10,276 bases of DNA from the NCBI GenBank assembly GCA_022428185.1, contig JAKMCZ010000024.1, forward strand, positions 1-10,276, in the 5' to 3' direction. Source of the DNA: Alphaproteobacteria bacterium (GTDB lineage Bacteria; Pseudomonadota; Alphaproteobacteria; RS24). Below, in pieces: positions 5,347-10,276 of the stretch. How positions within the stretch are numbered: the first letter of the stretch is position 1; the number at the start of each line of letters is the position of its first letter. Under the pieces are notes generated by a model that saw nothing but the letters and a program-made list of their open reading frames with translations, ran no database searches and was not told the origin of the DNA. The position numbers and the translations under genes were made by a program.

Positions 5347-7488
5347 TTAAATTTCTTCTGAAGCTTCATTCGCGCTTCGTGCCTCAGTGTGTCGCTGGCG
5401 CATCAGCGCGTCAAGCGCATCGGTTAATTTGTCAGCCTCGGTAAGTGGTGTGAGGCAGGTTTGGCCGGGACAAATATAGGCGGTTGCCTTATTGCCCAGC
5501 ATGGTTTTTGCGTGCGCCATATGATTGGGGGGAAGCGGGTCATGCGTTGGTGTGATGGTGATTATGTGGCGGGCGAAAATCGGATGTGCCAGCGCTGCTG
5601 CTTCAAGCTTCTTGGCATCTTCTCTTCCGCCATCTGGCGCGCCATCTGACCGTTCGTCCGATGGGCTGATAATGATAATCGATAATGCATGATCAAGCTC
5701 AGCACGGGCCGATAAAAAAGCGGTCATTGACGGATAGTCTTTCAGGGCATGACCGGCGAGCGCAGAAAAGCCGGCCTCGGCTTTGTTGCGCCAAGCGGCA
5801 TCGCCGGTGATTGTCGCCAGTCCGGCAAACAGAGAAAGCGAAGCGGCATTGGCTGATGGTTGGGCGTTGTCTTGAACGGCGCGATTATTGACCAATAGGT
5901 TTGGTGCATCGGCCTTATTGGTCAAATAGCCGCCGCGCTCACCATCGGCAAAGTGATTGTGCAAATGTGCGCCATCGGCGCAGGCTTGCTCGAGATAAGC
6001 GCCATTGGACGTGGCTCCATAGATTGCCAGCGCGGCTTGCCCCATAAACGCGTAATCGGCGCTGAGCGATATGCCAAGCCTGGCACCATTGCGCGCGCTG
6101 TGACGCAGCTCGCCCCGCTCATCGGTTAAGGCTTGGCGGGCACCGGCATAGGTCGCCTCTGCCAGAGCCAGCCAATCAGAGCGGTCAAACAGACGCGCCG
6201 CTTCAGCCAGCGCAGCAATCATCATGCCGTTCCAGTCGGCAAGAACCTTGTCATCGCGCGCCGGTTGGGGGCGTTTATTGCGGGCGCTCAACAAGCTGGT
6301 GCGCGCCGTGGCAAATGCGGGCAATGGCGCAATGCCGTGATCGAGCAAGTTTGGAATATTGCGCCCGCCAAATTCAGGGGCGAAATTACCTTGCGCGCTG
6401 ATATCATAGGCGGCTGAAAACGCGTCGGCGTCATCGCCGAGCAGTTCCTCGATTTCGCTTTTGTCCCAAACATAAAAAGCGCCCTCTTCGCCCTGCGTAT
6501 CGGCGTCGAGGCTGGCGGCAAAGCCACCCCCGTCTTTTCCCGTCAGCACCATATCGCGGGCCAGCCAATCAATCGTTTCTTCAATGCGCGCGGCAAAAAG
6601 CGGCTCTTTAGTGTCGCGATAGAGCAGGCATAAAAGCGATAGCAGGAGGGCGTTGTCATAAAGCATTTTTTCAAAATGCGGCACCAGCCACTCGGCATCG
6701 ACGCTGTAGCGGGCGAAACCGCCCCCAAGATGGTCGTATATACCGCCCTGACAGATTTTGCGTGCCGTGACCAGCACCGCGTCGCGCAAGGCGGTATCGT
6801 CGCTCAATTGCGCTTGCTGCCATAAAAATTGATAGAGGAAGGGTTGGGGAAACTTGGGCGCGCCGGCCAGCCCGCCCTTTTCCATATCGATATGCGCGCC
6901 GAGATTTTGTGCCGCCCGCGCCGGTAAATCGGCCGGCATGTCACCATGCGCATCGGCGACGGCTTTGGCGCGCAGCGACGTTGTGAGGGCTTTGGTGTTG
7001 GCGCTTACCTTATCGGGGGTCTCGCGCCAGATACGGGCAATCTCTGTCAGGATTTGCATAAAGCCGGGGCGACCATATTGCGGTGTTTTGGGAAAATATG
7101 TGCCACCCCAAAACGGCGCGCCATCGGCATCGAGACAGATGGTCAACGGCCAGCCGCCCTGCTCCCCCATCATGGTCAGCGCGCTCATATAAATCTCGTC
7201 CAAGTCCGGACGCTCTTCGCGGTCCAGCTTGATGCAAACAAAATGCTCATTCATAAGCGCTGCCACTGCGTCGTCCTCAAAACTTTCATGCGCCATAACA
7301 TGACACCAATGGCACGCTGCGTAGCCGATAGAGAGCAGCACCGGCAAATTGCGGCGGCGCGCTTCGTCAAACACGGCGGCCTCCCAGGGTTGCCAATGCA
7401 CCGGATTATCCCTGTGTTGCAAGAGATAGGGGCTGGTCGCCTCGGCCAGTCGATTGCGCGCGAAAGCAGGATTGCCTTTATCAGTCAT
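5347..7488 (-). CDS. Thioredoxin domain-containing protein, DUF255 (YyaL/SPATA20 family)
   Basis: A 713-aa two-part protein. The N-terminal thioredoxin-fold domain (about 1-170) has the family block NRLAEATSPYLLQHRDNPVHW at residues 12-32. It then has SIGYAACHWCHVMAHESFED with a C-H-W-C redox-type motif at 59-62, KLDREERPDLD at 87-97, GGWPLTICLD at 111-120 and GGTYFP at 128-133. The remainder resembles an (alpha/alpha)6 barrel of the glycosidase/epimerase type, including GGIYDHLGGGFARYSVD (248-264), WLVPHFEKMLYDNA (267-280) and KVLADWNGMM (414-423). The biochemical role of the family is not established. I chose ATG 7488 (MTDKGNPAF) because the upstream open frame to 7587 adds 33 residues without family character and would overlap mnmE. 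A stretch near the C-terminus rich in Ser, Asp and Gly (about residues 588-606) is probably a flexible insert. It forms an operon with the downstream hydrolase and diverges from mnmE across 71 bp. Confidence 0.9.
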   Translation of the reverse strand: MTDKGNPAFARNRLAEATSPYLLQHRDNPVHWQPWEAAVFDEARRRNLPVLLSIGYAACHWCHVMAHESFEDDAVAALMNEHFVCIKLDREERPDLDEIYMSALTMMGEQGGWPLTICLDADGAPFWGGTYFPKTPQYGRPGFMQILTEIARIWRETPDKVSANTKALTTSLRAKAVADAHGDMPADLPARAAQNLGAHIDMEKGGLAGAPKFPQPFLYQFLWQQAQLSDDTALRDAVLVTARKICQGGIYDHLGGGFARYSVDAEWLVPHFEKMLYDNALLLSLLCLLYRDTKEPLFAARIEETIDWLARDMVLTGKDGGGFAASLDADTQGEEGAFYVWDKSEIEELLGDDADAFSAAYDISAQGNFAPEFGGRNIPNLLDHGIAPLPAFATARTSLLSARNKRPQPARDDKVLADWNGMMIAALAEAARLFDRSDWLALAEATYAGARQALTDERGELRHSARNGARLGISLSADYAFMGQAALAIYGATSNGAYLEQACADGAHLHNHFADGERGGYLTNKADAPNLLVNNRAVQDNAQPSANAASLSLFAGLATITGDAAWRNKAEAGFSALAGHALKDYPSMTAFLSARAELDHALSIIIISPSDERSDGAPDGGREDAKKLEAAALAHPIFARHIITITPTHDPLPPNHMAHAKTMLGNKATAYICPGQTCLTPLTEADKLTDALDALMRQRHTEARSANEASEEI

Positions 7489-7559
7489 GTCGGGCAGGTT
7501 ACCCGAAATCCGGTGCAGCACAAATTGAAACACCAATTGACATATGGGGCGGGGCACAA

Positions 7560-8951
7560 GTGTCAGAAAAGACAATCGGGGAAACAACTGGAGCGACGAT
7601 TTTTGCTCTCTCGACGGCCTCGGCGCGCGCCGCCATTGCGGTCATTCGCCTGTCCGGCGCATCTTGCCATAACGCGCTGACGGCGCTGGGGGTTACCGAC
7701 ATGCCCGCGCCGCGCATGGCCGGCTTGCGCGCCTTACATCACCCGAAAAGCGGCGCGCTGCTTGATGAGGCTTTGGTGTTGCGCTTTGCCGCCCCGCAGA
7801 GCTTTACCGGCGAGGATATGGCTGAGCTGCATGTGCATGGCGGCTTGGCGGTCACCGCCTCAGTGCTCGACGCGCTGTCAGAAATTGATGGATTACGGCC
7901 TGCTGCGCCGGGTGATTTTACCCGCCGCGCTGTTCTTAACGGCAAGATGGACTTAACCGCAGCAGAAGCGATTGCCGATTTGATCGATGCCGAAGGCGGC
8001 GCGCAACAAGCCCAAGCGCTTGATCAGTTGCGCGGGCAGTTGCGTCACCGTGCTGAAGGGTGGCGCGACAGCCTAACGGCTATCCTGGCGCATTTGGAAG
8101 CCGATTTGGAGTTTGCCGATGAAGACTTGCCAGGTGGCGTCGGGCAAAAAGCACTGCACGCCTTGCCTGATTTACAAAAAGACCTGGCTATGCAGCTTGA
8201 TGATGGGCGTGGGCTGCGCTTGCGCGACGGCATTCGGATTGCGCTTGTCGGCGCGCCGAATGTCGGAAAATCTAGCATTCTCAATATGTTAGCGGGGCGC
8301 GATGCGGCGATTGTCTCGGCTCGCGCCGGCACCACGCGCGATGCTGTCGAGGTTGCCATGTTGCTGGCCGGTGTGCCGGTAACGTTAATTGATACGGCCG
8401 GTCTGCGTGCCGCCGGTGATGATATTGAGCGCGAGGGGGTGCGCCGCGCTGTGGCAACCGCCGACATGGCCGATATTGTCATATTGGTCAATGCCGTCGA
8501 CACGCCAGCCGATGATGCAACAGATGACGAGATGAAAGCGCTGATGGCGCGTGCCGATTTGCACCTTGTCAATAAGAGCGATTTGGGTGACCCGCCACCT
8601 TCCGGCTGGTCATTTACACCGCCCGCCGAGGCTATGGAATTATCAGCCACCACCGGTGCGGGAGCCGAGGCGCTGGTGGCGCGGCTGACCGATTTGGTGG
8701 TTGAGAAAACCGGACAAGGCGGCGGTGCGTTGGTGACCCGCCAACGTCACCAAACGATTTTGCGTGATGTGGTGAACCATATTGGTGCGGCGCAACGTGC
8801 CGCCGACGCGGCCATAGATGGCGGCGGCGGGCTGGAATTAGCGGCAGAGGATTTGCGTTTGGCACAGCGCGCGCTAGGCCGCTTGACCGGCGCGGTCGAC
8901 GTTGAACAATTGCTCGACGTGGTGTTCGCTGATTTTTGTATTGGCAAATAA
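7560..8951 (+). CDS. mnmE: tRNA modification GTPase MnmE
   Basis: With MnmG it forms the heterotetramer that installs the (carboxymethyl)aminomethyl group on C5 of wobble U34 in several tRNAs, using methylene-THF, GTP hydrolysis and K+. The 463-aa protein has an N-terminal tetrahydrofolate-binding domain (about 10-125, with GEDMAELHVHGG at 84-95 and DFTRRAVLNGKMDL at 119-132). The helical domain is interrupted by the G domain: G1 GAPNVGKS at 231-238, switch I/K-loop AGTTRD at 256-261, G3 DTAG at 278-281 and G4 NKSD at 338-341. The C-terminus FCIGK has the catalytic-type Cys460. The start is GTG at 7560 after a G-rich GGGGCGGGG; no in-frame ATG is near. There is no obvious promoter in the 71-bp divergent gap. 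Confidence 0.97.
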   Translation: MSEKTIGETTGATIFALSTASARAAIAVIRLSGASCHNALTALGVTDMPAPRMAGLRALHHPKSGALLDEALVLRFAAPQSFTGEDMAELHVHGGLAVTASVLDALSEIDGLRPAAPGDFTRRAVLNGKMDLTAAEAIADLIDAEGGAQQAQALDQLRGQLRHRAEGWRDSLTAILAHLEADLEFADEDLPGGVGQKALHALPDLQKDLAMQLDDGRGLRLRDGIRIALVGAPNVGKSSILNMLAGRDAAIVSARAGTTRDAVEVAMLLAGVPVTLIDTAGLRAAGDDIEREGVRRAVATADMADIVILVNAVDTPADDATDDEMKALMARADLHLVNKSDLGDPPPSGWSFTPPAEAMELSATTGAGAEALVARLTDLVVEKTGQGGGALVTRQRHQTILRDVVNHIGAAQRAADAAIDGGGGLELAAEDLRLAQRALGRLTGAVDVEQLLDVVFADFCIGK

Positions 8952-8965
8952 GAGCGCCATTTGCC
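8943..8965. repeat. Inverted repeat over the mnmE stop codon
   Basis: GGCAAAT (8943-8949) and ATTTGCC (8959-8965) are perfect complements around a 9-nt loop, and the TAA stop of mnmE lies at the end of the first arm. No U-tract follows, so it is not a convincing intrinsic terminator; it could be an mRNA 3' structure. The parS site begins 7 nt later. Confidence 0.45.
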
Positions 8966-8971
8966 GCCAAA

Positions 8972-8987
8972 TGTTTCACGTGAAACA
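8972..8987. promoter_or_regulatory. parS: parS centromere-like site (ParB binding)
   Basis: TGTTTCACGTGAAACA is a perfect 16-bp palindrome matching the widely conserved chromosomal parS consensus. ParB binds and loads here as a CTP-dependent clamp, and ParA then segregates the origin region. It lies between mnmE and mnmG, where alphaproteobacteria commonly carry parS just ahead of rsmG-parA-parB, and about 7.5 kb from the proposed oriC. It is the only exact copy I saw in the window. Confidence 0.93.
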
Positions 8988-9068
8988 ATTAGGTTTGGGG
9001 CGCGTCCGCTCATCGCCCCTTGCCGCGCGGCCAGCTTATGCGCTATCACCCCCTCTGAAAGCAGCAAT

Positions 9069-9082
9069 GGCGCGCGCGCGCC
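9069..9082. repeat. Self-complementary alternating CG tract before mnmG
   Basis: GGCGCGCGCGCGCC is a perfect 14-bp palindrome with an alternating C-G core. It abuts the GGAG of the likely mnmG Shine-Dalgarno (9083-9090) and ends 13 nt before the start codon. It could form a stable hairpin in the mRNA or Z-type DNA, and might affect initiation. Confidence 0.5.
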
Positions 9083-9095
9083 GGAGTAGGCACAG

Positions 9096-10276
9096 ATGAC
9101 GCAGACCCATGATGTGATTGTAATCGGCGGCGGCCATGCCGGCTGCGAGGCAGCGGCGGCGGCAGCGCGATTTGGTGCGCGCACGCTGTTGGTTACCCAT
9201 AAGCTGGAAACGATTGGTGAAATGTCGTGCAACCCGGCGATTGGCGGGGTCGGCAAAGGTCATCTGGTGCGTGAAATTGATGCGCTGGACGGATTGATGG
9301 GCCGCGTTGCCGACCAAGCAGGGATACAGTTTCGTTTGCTCAATCGGCGCAAGGGCCCTGCCGTGCATGGACCCCGCACGCAAGCCGATCGCAAGCTCTA
9401 TCGTACAGCCATGCAAGCGGCGATTGGCGCGACCGATAATCTGAGTGTCTTGGCGCAACCGGTAGACGATGTGTTGGTCAAAGACGGGCGCTGCATTGGC
9501 ATTATCACCGAAACCGGCGAGCGCCATATGGCGGCTGCCGTGGTGTTGACCACGGGCACATTTCTTGACGGCATTGTGCATATCGGCACCAAGCGGATTG
9601 CGGCCGGTCGCCACGGCGAAGCGCCCGCCATTACCCTGTCAAAACGGCTTTACGCGCTGGCAAAAGAAAGCGGCGCGCTGCAATTGGGCCGCATGAAAAC
9701 CGGCACACCGGCGCGCTTGGACGGGCGCACGATTGAGACGGAGCGTCTTGAGGCACAGCCGGCCGATGCCAATCCGGTGCCGTTTTCGTTCATGACCGAT
9801 AAAATCGATGTGCCGCAAACCGTTTGCCACATCACCCATACCAATCAAGCGACGTTCGATATTATTGAGAAGAATGTCAAATTATCGCCAGTCTATTCGG
9901 GTCAGATTGATGGGGTTGGCCCACGCTATTGTCCGGCGATTGAAGACAAGGTGGTTCGGTTTCCTGACCGTGTGGCGCATCAAATTTTCCTAGAGCCTGA
10001 GGGGCTTGATGATCCGACCGTCTATCCCAACGGTATCTCGACCTCGCTGCCGGAGGATATTCAAGATGCGTTTATTCGCACCATTCCGGGGTTGGAAAAT
10101 GTTCATATCCTGCGTCCCGGCTATGCCATTGAATATGATTATGTCGACCCGCGCGCGCTGATGCCCAGTCTCGAATTAAAAGCCCTGCCCGGGCTTTATC
10201 TGGCGGGTCAAATTAACGGCACGACCGGCTATGAAGAGGCAGCGGGACAAGGCCTGGTGGCGGGCATGAATGCGGC
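9096..10276 (+). CDS. mnmG: tRNA uridine-5-carboxymethylaminomethyl(34) synthesis enzyme MnmG (3' end outside window)
   Basis: FAD- and NADH-binding partner of MnmE in U34 modification, formerly GidA. 393 codons are visible of a family length of about 620. The N-terminus, VIVIGGGHAGCEAA (residues 7-20), is the FAD dinucleotide-binding fold. MSCNPAIGGVGKGHLVREIDALDG follows from about residue 44, both family blocks. The two signature patterns are GPRYCPAIEDKVVRF at about 275-289 and AGQINGTTGYEEAAGQG at about 370-386. ATG 9096 gives MTQTHDVIVIGGG and follows GGAGTAGG at 9083-9090. The 144-bp gap after mnmE contains parS and a weak promoter candidate (TTGCCG at 9020, 18 nt, TATCAC at 9044), so mnmG may be both read through from mnmE and separately transcribed. 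The C-terminal MnmE-interacting domain is outside the window. Confidence 0.97.
   Translation, partial: MTQTHDVIVIGGGHAGCEAAAAAARFGARTLLVTHKLETIGEMSCNPAIGGVGKGHLVREIDALDGLMGRVADQAGIQFRLLNRRKGPAVHGPRTQADRKLYRTAMQAAIGATDNLSVLAQPVDDVLVKDGRCIGIITETGERHMAAAVVLTTGTFLDGIVHIGTKRIAAGRHGEAPAITLSKRLYALAKESGALQLGRMKTGTPARLDGRTIETERLEAQPADANPVPFSFMTDKIDVPQTVCHITHTNQATFDIIEKNVKLSPVYSGQIDGVGPRYCPAIEDKVVRFPDRVAHQIFLEPEGLDDPTVYPNGISTSLPEDIQDAFIRTIPGLENVHILRPGYAIEYDYVDPRALMPSLELKALPGLYLAGQINGTTGYEEAAGQGLVAGMNA

Noticed and set aside
7489..7559. TTGACA at 7537-7542 as a promoter for mnmE
   Set aside because: A -10 element at 17 nt would fall inside the mnmE start region and none is present.
7489..7587. Thirty-three-residue N-terminal extension of the DUF255 protein
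   Set aside because: It would overlap the mnmE start and lacks family similarity; ATG 7488 fits better.
6946..7680. Long plus-strand open frame (244 codons) antisense to the DUF255 gene
   Set aside because: It mirrors a strongly supported coding region in high-GC DNA, shows no motif, and runs into mnmE.
8045..8653. Minus-strand open frame (202 codons) antisense to mnmE
   Set aside because: It is Ser/Ala/Arg-rich low-complexity, typical of a shadow of a GC-rich gene on the opposite strand.
8971..9099. Reading frame starting MFHVKQLG at the parS site, overlapping the mnmG start
   Set aside because: MFHVK is simply the translation of the parS palindrome. The rest has no recognisable family character, and the frame has no good Shine-Dalgarno.

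Overview
This looks like an ordinary alphaproteobacterial chromosome segment that carries the replication origin and the start of the partition region. The evidence is the gene order maf – PEP synthase/PPDK regulatory kinase – (AT-rich gap) – hemE – hemJ – rho – … – mnmE – mnmG. In Caulobacter and relatives, oriC lies between the DUF299-family gene and hemE, and parS/parAB lie a few kilobases away near mnmG. The proteins read as alphaproteobacterial, for example a short Rho with the PPRTGKT P-loop and the MnmG signature motifs. I cannot assign an order or genus from the sequence alone.

Layout. Positions 1-1288 hold two leftward genes: a truncated maf (nucleotide pyrophosphatase) and the DUF299 regulatory kinase, overlapping by ATGA. 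Positions 1289-1690 are an AT-rich, gene-free stretch that I interpret as oriC. It has several DnaA-box-like 9-mers, a two-copy module spaced about 110 bp apart, three copies of a TTGTCCC-type 12-mer, and a 10-bp dyad. Rightward from there come hemE and hemJ (overlapping by ATGA), then rho with its own likely promoter and about 150 nt of leader. On the opposite strand between rho and mnmE sits a two-gene unit: a DUF255/YyaL-type thioredoxin-fold protein followed by a dienelactone-hydrolase-family protein. Its last stop codon abuts the rho stop codon with no gap. Rightward again are mnmE, a perfect 16-bp parS palindrome (8972-8987), and mnmG, which runs off the right edge.

Functional reading. 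Genes diverge from the proposed origin, so maf/DUF299 on the left and hemE, hemJ, rho, mnmE and mnmG on the right are all co-directional with replication. Only the DUF255–hydrolase pair opposes it. HemE and HemJ are two steps of haem/protoporphyrin synthesis. Rho is the transcription termination helicase. MnmE and MnmG act as a complex on U34 of certain tRNAs. ParB loading at parS about 7.5 kb from oriC would serve origin segregation. No tRNA, rRNA, CRISPR array, insertion sequence or phage gene was seen. I found no clearly new biological system; the most rewarding parts are the origin architecture, parS, the rho leader and the inserted leftward gene pair.
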